Source of the DNA: Lichtheimia corymbifera B2541
Taxonomy: Eukaryota > Mucoromycota > Mucoromycetes > Mucorales > Lichtheimiaceae
Direction: 5' to 3'
Assembly: GCA_000697475.1 (NCBI GenBank)
Contig: JNEU01001129.1
Location: 1-64,000, forward strand
Length of the DNA: 64,000 bases
Part shown: positions 35,401 to 47,634 of the stretch, piece by piece
Layout of the letters: each line of letters opens with the position of its first letter
How positions within the stretch are numbered: position 1 is the stretch's first letter
Translations under genes and position numbers: made by a program
The notes under the pieces: model-generated
What the model was told of the DNA's origin: nothing
Database searches by the model: none
What the model saw: the letters and a program-made list of their open reading frames with translations, nothing else

Positions 35401-35830
35401 CACCTCTTCCACTCCCACTTTATTTCCCTCTTCTTCCCATTCTCAACTGTTGATGCATTCAAGTACGACTACCATCTACGAACGATTGTCCTGCTTCACT
35501 CCATCATGTCAATGCTACGAATAGCTTGATCTGAAAGCCTTTGACTGAATGGCAAGTTCCATGGCGTGTGGACTCCACTACAGCAACACCGGCATTCCTT
35601 GACACTGCACGTTCCCTTGTACACTCTTCTGCCACAACCAATCGTAACAGCCTCATTCTAGCAGTTTCTATTAGCAAGGTCTTTAATCCACTGTATTCAA
35701 ACAGCATTCACAGCCTTGTCACTCTACTACAACACACGCTCTTGCACAGTCCTCTGCCGCGACCAAACGTAGCAGCCGTTGCTATTATCAATGTCTCAAG
35801 TTACTTGCAGCAACCTCCCATGAAGCATTT
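35390..35830 (+). repeat. Downstream tail of element copy C
   Basis: Matches the tail of copy B block by block: GATTTAATTTCCACC, CT-rich leader, ACGATTGTCCTGCTTC, the 7-codon frame MSMLRIA, GCATTCCTTGACACTG, CTCTTGCACA and AAACGTAGCAGC. After about 35830 the two copies diverge. Confidence 0.7.
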
Positions 35831-37496
35831 TTGGGTGGACAGCAGATAGCCATTATATATAGAAGCAGCGTTATTTACGTGTAGCAACTTGCTTTGATAT
35901 AAACGAATGCGTATGACGAATATGGATCTGGATATTGGTTTGGTACATGGGTTGGAAGGAACTGGGTATATAACGCGTGGTAAAAGAGTGTATCCATTGT
36001 CAACAACCAGTATACTCGTACTTTACACGCTATTCCATGGAGGCTTCAATCATCATCTTCTGTGCAACCTGCCAACAGTATACAACCATCAACACCACAA
36101 TGCCTGCTCAAAAGGATAAGAACTCTCCAAATCGATTATCTCCCGCATTAGAGCATTCATTGTACCTCTCTCTTTATCTCTTGTGAATGATGCTTGGATT
36201 AAAGGGGAATATGAGAATACGATGAACAACAACTTTTAAGTTTTGATAGTGTAAGAGATCCCCCTCCTTCCTGAGGAGTTAGACCTCGTTGTGTATGGGT
36301 ACTTGGTGCATTGTATTATACAAAGATAGTAAAAGTATATCCGCTTGCGAATGCTATGATAAACGACAATGTGAGAAAGAGGAAGGATCTGATAGGCTCA
36401 TTGTGTTTTGAACAAAGGCTGTAATCAATAGTGAAACTCATATCTTTTTCTGTGATTAGATCTTGTCAATCACATCGTAATAACACACGTTCCTCTTTTG
36501 TGATAAAAGATCGATGGGAGATGTACCTCGCATTCGGCTGCCATGCAATCCTTTATTGTCCTCAAAGATGATATTACATGTCTATATGTGATCGTTTATA
36601 AAGGCTGCTGGACTATATACTTTGTATCATAGAGAAATTAAATCACATACTTTAGGGATAAGCAACGCTTGGCTTTTGAATACCTGCTATCTCAATTTCA
36701 TGGTATGGTCGATCTTTTGTTCTCATTGGTGGATTGATTAATGATAGCTGATCAGTTGACCATCATATATGAGGCAATCGTGTTTAATATCCAACGATCA
36801 CTTGTGTTCCAAAGTATACACCAATAATTTCATCATCAATTCCCTGACCGAAAGAATACAAATTTTCTGACTTCTTTGGAGCCACCATGACAAATATATC
36901 ATTATGAAATTTGAGTGTCAAAGAGTATACCTCCACATGATGGTGAATACCACTCGTGAGCTTTAGTCGTCGATCATGATGCTAATGCATTGGGTCCGAT
37001 GGTTGCCTTTTGTCCCTTTTTCAATGACTGACCAGCAAAACATCATCGTCATATTGTTGAGTAGCAAGCTTGTTCACAAAAGACTTAAAAGCCCATAATG
37101 GGTCCATTTATTGTGTTTGCCTCATTCATTGTCATAGTAACTTTATATAGCTATTCTAGTTGAAGGCGTCTCCAGATGATGTTGGTGATTGTCCCATCTA
37201 CTGCAAATGCTTGTGGCACCTAGTTATGTCTCCGCAAGATTTTTGTTATACCATTGTGCGAAAAAAAGGACGCAAGAGTGACCGTGTTACATGTGCACCA
37301 TGTGTGTGTGCATGAATCATTGTGATCATGGTTGATATCATTCCTATATGAAATTTTATCTAATACACGGGGGATATGCCGAAAATTGGGTTGATGTGGA
37401 AGGGGGCAGTAATGATCAGGTGTAATAATACACAAATGACATGCTGGGGGATGAAGGTTCCCATGTACAGGGTGCATGTAAGATCAGATAACTATT
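35831..37496. other. Repeat-island flank, possible gene relics
   Basis: No intact gene. On the minus strand a stop-to-stop frame of about 62 codons ends at 36784 (contains VMVAPKKSENLYSFGQG). Another minus-strand frame at 37220-37477 is Cys/His-rich. Neither can be joined into a known protein, so they may be decayed coding relics. Confidence 0.3.
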
Positions 37497-38446
37497 TCAC
37501 CATTTGACTCTATCAGATTTCGACTGGACAAAGCTGTGGCTCATGGCTCCACGATACAAATCTTTGATGACCTTTCCCTCGCACATGGTTTCCTCAATGA
37601 TTGGCTTGCAGTGACAAGTGTTGACTCGACCATACCAAATGCCTGTCCTTCCTTCGTGGATATAACAAATGATGTTGCCAGCAAATTTATGGCCTATACC
37701 ATATCATATCCCTTATCAGCCCGCTGTATCTTTTTTGCATACATCCTCTTTACATTACCTCCCACGTGGCTCACCATGAAAATAGCCACATCATCCTCTG
37801 AGATATCCTTTTCCCGCAATACGTTATCAAATTCTGCTGCCAGGATAGGAGCCACGACACCGCATCGTCGATCTCTTTTCTTGTGGGAGCAAATCAAGAT
37901 CATGGAAGCGTACGGATTCTTTTGTACTTTCATTGACTCGGAAACCTTGAGTGGTTCATTAGGTGATGCAGGTAATGGTTGATTGAGAAATTCGTCATAG
38001 AATGCTTGAGCACGATCTGGAGTGACGTCGGTGACAAGGATATTGTCTGGTAGGATGATCACGTCGTGTGCATTTGGGATGGTTGAATACTGAGTAAACA
38101 TGGAGGTGTTTGTGATGAAATTACGCCAATCTTGCTTAAATTGATCATTAACGATCACGTTAAGCTCTGCTGCAAGAGTGCCCTTGTCGTCTTCAATGTG
38201 TGATGCCCAGTCGGTTTGTCCTGTGCTGATCATAATGTGTCGACCATATGGTTTCATGGACCCCAGCAAGGGCGTCTCGGTATCAATCTCCATGTGAGGA
38301 TAAGGCCTATGATCGTCGCATGGATTTGGACAAGCGGTGCAGTCGCTTACTACACAGTCGGCAGGTGGAAGCTGATCGTTATCGACATTTGGGGTGGATG
38401 AGGTGAGACCAACAGCCGATCCGAGTTTTGAGATTAGAGAAGCCAT
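37497..38446 (-). CDS. Apd1/sucrase-ferredoxin-like thioredoxin-fold protein
   Basis: Two exons: 38446 to about 37752, and about 37692 to the stop at 37497-37499. The intron (GTAATG to TATAG) splits the signature motif HVGGHKFAGN, which is rebuilt on joining. Upstream is CSHKKRDRRCGVVAPIL, giving the family's C-x-H and C motifs, and downstream IWYGRVNTCHCKPII. The early part has the CxxC-like DCTACPNPCDD. Apd1/Aim32-type proteins have a thioredoxin-like fold with a His-coordinated Fe-S cluster and are linked to redox and metal stress. Predicted length is about 290 residues, normal for the group. A GA/TC tract lies in the 5' leader just upstream. Confidence 0.82.
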
Positions 38447-38505
38447 TAGTAAAGAAAAGAGTGGGGTTGATAGTGGAGGTGGAGGAGGGTAGTGAAAGTG
38501 CAAGT

Positions 38506-38507
<2 letters not shown>

Positions 38508-38537
<30 letters not shown>
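38508..38537. repeat. (GA)n microsatellite
   Basis: About 15 GA units located some 60 bases upstream of the Apd1-like start. They read as (TC)n in that gene's leader. Confidence 0.9.
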
Positions 38538-38542
<5 letters not shown>

Positions 38543-39643
38543 AAAGAAAGACGCGGATAACAAGACAACTGCAACAACGCTTGTCAATGGACATGGGGGT
38601 ACTGCACTTTTATCTGATTTAACTCCCTCTCCCCCCATTTATTGATTGTTGCACACTCTACTAGTTGTACTCGGAATACAGCTATCCATTTGTTTGAAGG
38701 CTTGGGTACACATGACATACACAGAAACATCCTATTGCTTCGTATTTAGACATACGACGACATCATCTGTACTCGTGTATCTACGCGTCCTTTGAAAGGG
38801 CAACTGCTGCTGTTATATTAGCTTTCACCGCTACATGTACCGCGTTTCTTAAAGTGCGCGGGGACATGGCCGATGGATAATGACTATAGCACCTACACAC
38901 GGTTATTTGGTTTAACTCATCAAGCTGCAGGAAGCGCGGAAATTCGGTGGTCGGGATGAAACATTCCATATTGCTATCATGTTCGTCCCGCTTTTCTTTT
39001 GTATCGAGCCATCCACACGCATGCTGTCATGATACTGTCTCCGCTGCTCATCAGGGTGAGCTTACAGTTATCCAGTTATCCGGGTATAGGTACCTGCTGA
39101 TCAATCATCAAAATTACGCATTGTCAAAAGTGGTACAATGGATCAATCTTTTATTTATATCGCATACAATTATCATTCTCTTTCTCTTTTTACTACTACA
39201 TGCAAATCGTTTTTTTTTGTGGCGTGTTGATACAACAAGAAGGGTATGAAGAAGACATGTGTTACATGCATACTGAAGTATGATTATTATTCGAGAACAA
39301 TCCAAGTATGAGAAGATAAGGATGGATATAGTAAGCAAGTGTCCCATTGTCCCTGAAGATAAAGTAGTGGGTGAGTGGAGGTTGATAGCTTCTTGCATAA
39401 AGCTAGCCCCCCACACGGAGGATGATCATCCAATGAGGAAAGGAATCAATCTCGTGACTCTTTTTTTCCTAAGGAGGCGGGTTGGATGGCTGGCTAACTG
39501 GGTGGGAGCTGAAGTTTGAATGAGTGGGAACATCACCTTACTTTGAGAGCGAGAGACTTCACTTGTACACGTCGTGTCAAACAGCTTTATTCTCTTTTCA
39601 ACTCGATCTATTCACGGCAATTGCAACCTCATTCTTTTGCAAC
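38538..39643. other. Divergent intergenic region
   Basis: About 1.1 kb between divergent genes. Short frames only. A 39580-39640 CT-rich leader precedes the next start codon. Confidence 0.35.
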
Positions 39644-42600
39644 ATGTCCGGCGATACACCAGCGTCAACAACAGGGCGTTATTCTTCTTCCATCAACAGA
39701 AAGTTCTCTGGATCAATGAGTCCTGCAACAGGTCATTCACAAGGTAATGTTCGTTTGTTGCCCTTGGACAAGTAGTATCTCATGTGGACGATCGCTTGGA
39801 TCAATGGGGCTTCTTGCTTTGCTGTATTCATTCGGAGTCAACGTCTGACCCAAAAAACCTTCTTTTTGTATGTTCCCATTAGCGCGCTCGAACAATACTC
39901 GCAATCGAGTCCTTACAAGCAAGATCAGTGCACCTCGTCCTATCAACTTGCCAAGCTTGCGTCGAGAAAATGCAGCATCATCAGAATGGTCACAGTCATC
40001 GAATACTTGTTCAACAGCGTCCATTAATGGTGGTGTCAGTGCCAGTGGATGGGGTTCACCTTCTCCAGTATCGTCACCTTATTCTTCACCCCAAAAACTC
40101 GATCATGCCGACACTGCAGCCAAGACCGCAGAATGGCAACAACAAAATGAACACCCACAACAACAACCATCACCCGTGTTGAGCAAAACTTCTTCATCTC
40201 AAGAAGCATCTTCACCACCGCAACAACCTCGTGCCTGGGGATCACCAGCAATCACTGCAACAACTACAACTACAACTACAACCACTGCAAACATCACATC
40301 ATCATCCACCACATCGGCTGATTTCCCGACAGCTGCAGAAACAATATCATCTCCTCCCACATCCTCAGTAGAAGGTAAAGTAAATCATGTCATTTCCTCC
40401 CACAACCCATGACATTAACTAAGCTGATTCTTCTTTTAGCTGATCAAAACAAGAAATCTGAAAAGGTAAGTTGATATACATGGATAATAGTTGCATTATG
40501 GGATTCATTAACTTGTGTATTATATATATAGAAAGATTCACTGTCGTCAGTATTAAGTGACCCTGAACATTTGGATTGGGACGAGGTAACGTGGGAGTCA
40601 AGAGAGCTCACGTGGTCTTTGACTAACTTATATAATGGTATTAGCTTGTACGCCAGGATCTTGAAGAACATCATGATGAAGAAAAGTCGGAGGAGAATAG
40701 TTCATCACCCAATCAAGTGGAAAATGAGACTACGGTGCTTCCTTCGGATCGATTTACCCAAGATTATGATCGCAGTTATCCACCTCATATACTTCAGGTG
40801 ACTGAAGACCAAGAACGGCATTACAAGGGCTACCGTGAGAATTCACGACGTGATGCGTATAGCTGGAGGGAGGGAGGTGGTGGTGGAACTGGCAACAACA
40901 ACAGTATACGCAACCATCGTGATCGACGACCATCAGGTGATCGACTTTGGGGACGTAGCAGCAGCAGAGATCGTCAATCGGATCGTGGCCGTTCACAGCA
41001 TCGATATGAGAGACGTCCAAGTTATGATAGGCGATCAGGTGGTGGTGGTAGTGGATCATCGGTCAATTTCCATCCCACCATTATGCAACGTCCACGTCGT
41101 ATGTCAGAACACAGCGCACGTTCAGATCGATCATCAACTCGAGATGACCATTCAGTTCATGAACCAGCACCCTCTCTTGACAGCTTGCCTGAAACAACAT
41201 CCACTTCACCTACGATACCAAGACCAAAGGAACTCACAGCTGCACAACGTGAATACATGCATACCGCTGCTGAACGTGCAAAGAAACGACGAGATGAAGA
41301 AGAGGCTGAACGTGAAGCCGCTCGTGAACGTGCACGTAAAAAGGCTGAAGCATTAGCAGCTGCTATGCAAAGCAAGGAAACTCCATCACCAAAGACACCT
41401 TCAACTGAAGAAAAGGCATCTGAAGAAAAGGCAGCAGATGAGGAGGCTCCCAAAGGTGAAGAACAGCAGCCAATGAAGAAGGAAGAGGAGACAAGCAAGG
41501 ATATCAAAGCGGATGAGTCGATACCGAATGAGAGCAGTGCAGTGGATGATAAGCCTGAGGTGACCAATGATGTCAAGGATGAGGAAAAGGATGATTCCAA
41601 ATCTATCAAGTCTGATCAGCGGAAGGTTGAAGACAAGTCTCAAAAGACAAAGGACACTCGCAAGAAATCCAAAAAGAAGGAAGACAAGGCTGAAGACGCT
41701 GCAAACAAACCAGATGACAGCCGATCCTCAACATCCAACAATGAACGCCAGAAGCGTAAGACAAAGAAACAAAAGGATGTCAAAGGTAAATGAGTAAATA
41801 CAAGTGCTAATGAACTCGTGCTTATTATATATCTATTATTAGAGCCCAAGAAGGAAGAAGTGGATAAGAATGAGGATACTTCAAGGGATTCGGAGGACGA
41901 GGAGGTTATCCAATGGAACGAATATGTTGAACGAGTGCGTGGCAACAAGGAAAATGAGACCTTCACCCCTACTTCAGGTGCATCAGCGTGGAGTGCTTAT
42001 GCAGATCGATTGCAAGCTAAGGATGAGGAACGCTGGAATCATCAAGTGGAGCAATATGCAGCCGAGAGAAACCTGGATCCTGCTATGTTCAAAGATTTAC
42101 GCCAATTCGACCGACCTGGACGACGAGATCGGCCATCAACGGGCGACAAAGCTGTGGAGGACAATGATAGTGCAAGTGTCACTGACAAGCGCAAGAAGGA
42201 TCGTAAGGACCGTAAGGATAAGAAATCTCGCCACAACGATCGTCGTCGATCTCGGGATGAAGAACCAAAGCTTGATAACGAGGAGCAATGGCCTTCACTT
42301 GGCGATGATATCAAAGCAGATGACACCACCAAAGTAGCCGAAGCAACATCTACATCCACCACAAAGTCCAAAACCAAGCGTGAGAGGAGAAAGGCTAAGG
42401 ACGCTATCAAAAAGGATGCTAAGAGATCTACACACGAAGATGAAAAGGAGAAGGATGAGCAAACATCAACAGCGACACCAGCACATGATATTTCACAAGA
42501 AGACAAACATGACAACAAAGCAGCTTCTGTGACCAGTGAAACAGCTTCATCACCTAAAGAAAAAGAGCCAGCTAATACAGCAACTCGTATACCCAATCAG

Positions 42601-43354
42601 TCATCATCATCCGAGCATATCGCTGTTACCACTGAAGATGTCCAGGAAGATTGGAATAGGGCACAACGTCGCCAATTTTTGATCAAGTCTGGTCATCCTA
42701 TTTTCCCCACGCGTGTTGAATATGCTGCCACGTTGAAGCCACCCTATTTGAATTTCATGACGACCATGGATGGGGTTGATCCCAATGTAAGTGTGTGTGT
42801 GTGTGGTGTGCCTGTTAAATCCTATACAATATTGACCGAGATATATGTTTATAGATGCTTATGGATTTGAATGAGCAGACGAGGCATTTATTGATCAAAT
42901 CACCCCATGATGTGCCTGATGCTGCGGTTGATGGTGTTATGTTCACTGAGCAAGATCGGCAACTGGGACAGCAAATGCAAATTCCATTGGCAACTACATT
43001 ACCAAGCGGGGCATCCGGTTATCCTCCATTCTATATATACTCGACCATGCCACCCTTTGCAAATGGCACGTATGTGCATAATCCAATGTATGCCCCACGA
43101 CCTGATGGCCAACAAGGTATGACCACGTTTAATAATCATATGCTGATAAAGACGATCCATGCTAATGTAAAATAGTAGCAGCATTCCCGTCTCCAACAAC
43201 ACAATCGCAACAGCAACAGCAGCGACAACAACCAATGATGTACTACATGCCTCATCCACCACAGCACGTGTTTCCCCCATGGCAAGGAATGCCGCACGTC
43301 CAACAGCAACAAACACCACAACAACAATTTAGTAACCAACGACGCCATCGATAG
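39644..43354 (+). CDS. Large disordered charged protein, unrecognised
   Basis: Six to eight exons join: start MSGDTPASTTGRYSS (39644); NNTRNRVLTSKISAPRPINLP; a long frame at 40717-41793; another from about 41842 to 42788; then MLMDLNEQTRHLL and a Gln-rich last exon ending at 43354. I do not recognise a family. The N-terminus is Ser/Pro/Thr/Gln-rich. The middle is rich in Arg/Asp/Gly (RDRRPSGDRLWGRSSSRDRQ), followed by a Glu/Lys/Ala helix (ELTAAQREYMHTAAERAKK) and long Lys/Glu acidic-basic stretches. Near the end is the most conserved-looking segment (DWNRAQRRQFLIKSGHPIF, then RVEYAATLKPPYLNFM). It ends Gln/Pro/His-rich. The composition resembles RNA-binding or mRNP-associated scaffold proteins. 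First-exon splice junctions are approximate. Confidence 0.65.
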
Positions 43355-44471
43355 CTCTTCCCCCTCCTTTGCTTACAACGCACCATTTCCTCTTTTGAAT
43401 AAAATTGCACAGTGTGCCCTGTCGCTTTAGTGTTTACTGACTGGGCAATGTATATACGAATTTTTGTTTCATTTTAGAATTTTTACGACACAAGACATTC
43501 AAACAACCGTGGGTATGGATACGCACTTGTAAACAACAACTTGCCGTGTTGTTGCACGATATATCAAGAAAAAGAATGTCGTATTAGGAGGTATCATGAA
43601 AAAGTAGGTAGGATGATCGCGTCTCATCTGTATACAATAAAAGAATCCCCCTTCCTTCATGGATCATCTATTTGCATGGATGATAGATCGGATGACATGC
43701 AAGTGTTTATAACATGAAACTGCGTGGGATTGGATACAGCACAAGAATGGAACCTATTGACAGGCAAACTCGGGGAACTGCCAAAACCCGAAGTTGAACA
43801 CCATGTGTCTAATGCATTACACAGCAGTGGAAACCGTAACCCAGGTTCAGGGGGAAGGAGGGCAAGGGGGTGCGTTTATTGTTTCAACATGAATAAAGCG
43901 GATGCTTTTCTCCTTTCTTTATACTACTACTGCAAGAGATTGAGTGTGATGCATCATGATTATCATCAATCCTATTATTAGTGCATCAAACATCCTCTTA
44001 TCTTTTACATACCAGAGATAGGGGAGATAGCACTGTTGGCATCTACAACAGCAAATAAATGATTGCAAGCACACACAAGTACCAAAAGTGGAAGAGAAAT
44101 AGGCAACACAAATGGAGATAAGACAAACCTTAATGCAAAAATATGGGTACCCACTTTGGATAATAGGGGTTTCGAACATATAGATTTGCCCCTCAAACAA
44201 GAGATGTGTGTACGAGTGCGTGTGCGTTCAAGTGGTAGGCCTTTTCATCACCCTTGAATATGAAGAATGCCACACTGCAGGACAAAAGGAGACGGGTTTC
44301 AATAAAGAAATCTTTGGAGCTCGTGCAGTGGAAGCCGAAAAAAGTTTGTTGGGCGGTCGTACAACCCTCAAAACTCGGCATATTTAAAGAGGCAGCATCT
44401 GGCTGTTGGACAATGCGCTTTGGATCTCTTTTTTGAAAGACACATCCTTCTTTTTTTTTTCTTTCACCATC
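43355..44471. other. Intergenic, no gene seen
   Basis: About 1.1 kb. Short frames at 43724 and 44063 have no recognisable content. The right end (44440-44470) is a T-rich leader. Confidence 0.4.
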
Positions 44472-46638
44472 ATGGATATTCCAAATGCACACACAAGGCT
44501 AACCAGAAGCTCCACAACTGAGCAAGATGTTCTACGCATCCGAAACTTACATCCATCGCACATGTCGAGTGGTACAGCTCACTATGGCACAGCACCTCTT
44601 AGTACAGGCGTGCTGCCTACTCGTCTTTCAGGAACATCACTCTCGGATCGAGTTGGATCGTTTGTTGGATCTTATTCTAGAACGTCTCTCATGTTCATGG
44701 CCGAGAATTTAGCAGTTCCAGCACCGTCCACGCCAGTGGTAAGTTGACTTGATTTGTTGTCATTGACCAAGCACGATAATGATGCTGATGATGATGTGCT
44801 CGTTGTAGTTTGATGAAGAAGCTGACAAGCATTCCACTTCATCCTTTGGATCCCTCTCGAGGTAAAAGTTAGAAAAAAATGGCTATTGTTGATTGTGTCA
44901 AGTATACTCATGGTAATGCGTTTCAGGCATTTGTCGGGTGGAGAAACAGGTGGCTATCACTACCAACGACGACCTTCATCACACATGGAAACACAGGAGC
45001 GTACATCACTTTTTATGAGTGAGATTGACAAAATACTCTCCACACACAGCGTTGCTACGGTTGCGGATGATCACCGATTAGCAAGTGTGCTTAGCAGCGA
45101 CCCTCAATCGATCACCCCCGCCATTATGGATGATCGGAAAAAGTCATCTTTTGCTCAATCCATTTTCAATTCAATCAACATTTTACTCGGTGTTGGGATT
45201 CTTGCGTTACCACTTGGATTCAAAGTAAAAAAGGGATAGCACATTTTCATTGTTCAAATTTGCTCACCACTACCGTTTATGGGTTAGGTTGCGGGATGGG
45301 CTGCAGGATTGTTGATTTTCGGCTTTTGTTGTCTTTTGACAAACTACACTGCAAAGCTACTTGGTCGGTGCTTGGAAGTTGATCCTAGTTCACGCACTTT
45401 TGGTGATCTTGCAGGAGCTACTTTTGGTATGCGTGGCCGTGTCTTTGTTACAGCACTCTTTGTCACTGAGCTTATCACTAACAGGTAATAGGAAGGGGGT
45501 TGGTTCAAGCTGGGTGGAAATTAACATTAACCTTTACTATTAGCGTTGCCATGGTGATCCTTTTGAGTGATGGCTTGGATGCATTGTTTCCTGGATTTCA
45601 TTCCATCACGCTTCGTATCATTTCATTCTTTATTTTGACGCCTATGCTCTTTTTCCCGGTGCGGTACCTATCCTATTCGAGCTTGCTTGGGATCATTAGT
45701 GCACTTAGTATCATTGGCGTAATGTTTTATGATGGTTTTACCAAACATGATGCTCCTGGAAGTTTGATTGAGCCTGCAGTACGTGTTCCAGAATAGCACA
45801 CAATGGCAATATGACTCATTTTATTATTTAGGATACTGAAATATGGCCATCCCAATACCAACGGTTGCCATTGAGCTTTGGTCTCATAATGGCTGGATTC
45901 GCCTCACATGCGGTATTTCCAACAGGTACAAACTACAACACATGATCAACCATCAGTGAATGGCAATTGATGCATCAAAATAGTTTATCGCGACATGGAT
46001 AATCCCAAACGATACGATACTATGGTGAATTGGACCTATGTTGCAACCACGATGGTATATCTCCTTGTGGCTATTTGTGGGTATTTGATGTTTGGATCAC
46101 AAACAATGCAGGAGGTGAGTAGTAGTAGTTGGGATAGGAAATGATATGATATAACTTGGGGTCTTACGAAAAAAAAAAAAACATCGAGTAGATTACACAA
46201 AACCTCGTTCTGGTGCCTGAGTATAATCAAACGTTGAATCGGCTGGCAGTGTGGTTGATTGCCCTTCAACCGATTGCCAAGTACGGATTGAACATGAATC
46301 CCGTGAACCTAAGTTGGCAAATAGTAGTTTTCCGACAGCCATGGATTGAAGCTTGGTGTGCTCGTGGACCATGGCGAGAGCCTATTCTCACATTTATTGG
46401 CAAGACGGTGGTCAGCGTGATGATTGTGGCATTAGCCTATTATATCCCAGGATTCGAAAAGATCATGGCATTGCTTGGATCGTTCTTTTCATATGTTATA
46501 TCCGGTATCATCCCTATACTGTGCTATCTACGGTTCTTTGGTGACACCTTGACGGGTCCAGAAAAGTTCTGGAACTGGGTACTTATCGTTATTTCATCCT
46601 TTATGGCACTCACCGGCACCATGTGGAGCTTCCTTTAA
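44472..46638 (+). CDS. Vacuolar amino-acid transporter, AVT/AAAP family
   Basis: Seven or so exons. An N-terminal cytosolic Ser/Thr-rich region of about 190 residues (MDIPNAHTRLTRSS...) precedes the transporter core. It begins SSFAQSIFNSINILLGVGILALPLGFK, the hallmark first helix of the amino acid/auxin permease family. Ten or eleven membrane helices follow, including AGWAAGLLIFGFCCLLTNYTAKLLG, LSFGLIMAGFASHAVFP, VYLLVAICGYLMFG and VISGIIPILCYLRFF. The DIPNPKRY-type loop block (DMDNPKRYDTMVNWTY) is present. The closest type is yeast AVT1, which imports neutral amino acids into the vacuole with protons. The substrate is inferred. Convergent with the GSKIP-like gene. Confidence 0.88.
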
Positions 46639-46771
46639 AGTATCATCCCAGCATTATTCCACCCATCACATATATCCATTCCCCCTTTGCATCACTTTCT
46701 TCATTTCATTTAGACAAAATCCATCCAAGCAACATGTGTAAAAGAAAGATTGATATATTTGTTGCGAAACG

Positions 46772-47232
46772 TTAGGAAGGTTGAACCCATTGATGTACAT
46801 CCTCTTCACTATTCTTGTTGGTATTGGGATCCTGAAGCAGCTTGGAAAGTAAGACTTCTTGAAAACGTTGACAGAATAAAGGAGAAATGGCCATGAGAAG
46901 GCTTTCGAGAGTTTCAAAGGGCTTGTTGAGATGCGATTGTGCTTTACTAGCAGTGGCTAATGCAAGGCCCGCATTGGAAAGAGCTGAACATGAAGTAACC
47001 TGCATTTCTATATGTTAATCCCTTGATATGACTATAGCCTCCCTTGACGTACCATATAACCCTGATCGGTCAAGTCAATGACCACCAAGACATCCTCAAG
47101 CAAGGTCAAATCGAGACGACCGACATTGTTGGCAGTATCACGGACAAAAACAGTGCAAGATCCAGGGACGATGCCATAGTCGTATTCGCGCGTTGCTGCG
47201 TCAAGTTCTTCATCGAGTGAGCATTTCCGCAT
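46772..47232 (-). CDS. GSKIP-like small protein
   Basis: Two exons (47232-47053 and 46999-46772) join GYM to VTSCS and give 135 residues, against 139 for human GSKIP. The middle has two strand blocks (VFVRDTANNVGRLDLTLLED, VLVVIDLTDQGYMV) and the C-terminal helix FETLESLLMAISPLFCQRFQEVLL corresponds to the TxxSLLDxLSPxYxxxFxxxLL helix of GSKIP. In animals GSKIP anchors GSK3-beta and PKA through that C-terminal region. Here the role is inferred only. The PKA-binding N-terminal segment is not clearly recognisable. The alternative is a Clu-type N-terminal fold protein. Confidence 0.65.
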
Positions 47233-47634
47233 GGCTCGTCATGGAAGACTGTCAGAGAACCTGGTCTTTGTATTCTTTTATGTTACTATATCAACTGTAC
47301 CCACCTTGTCTTTTTTTATATATAATAAAGTCCCTGGATGATGGTATCTCGAGAAAGAAGGATAGCAACCAAAAGAAGGAAAAAAAAGAGGTATTGGGTT
47401 TGACCAGCAAAAGTTAACCCCGGAGAAGCGGGCGGAAGATGCTGTATTTAATAGCATGAATGAATCAGTGCGGTTGCGGGGTAATCGGCGAATGCCGGAT
47501 GATGCCATGTGTTAGGCTAAGGATAACTTGCAAACTCATCTTTGAATAAGGCTGACAATGCATAATTGTAGTTTTATATACATAACTTGCTTTTAAATCC
47601 ATTCTTATTACTACGACTACGGCTATGATGACTA
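47233..47634. other. Region between minus-strand genes
   Basis: Upstream of the GSKIP-like start and downstream of the CIAO1 stop. Contains the GSKIP 5' region with an A-rich stretch; no gene seen. Confidence 0.4.
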
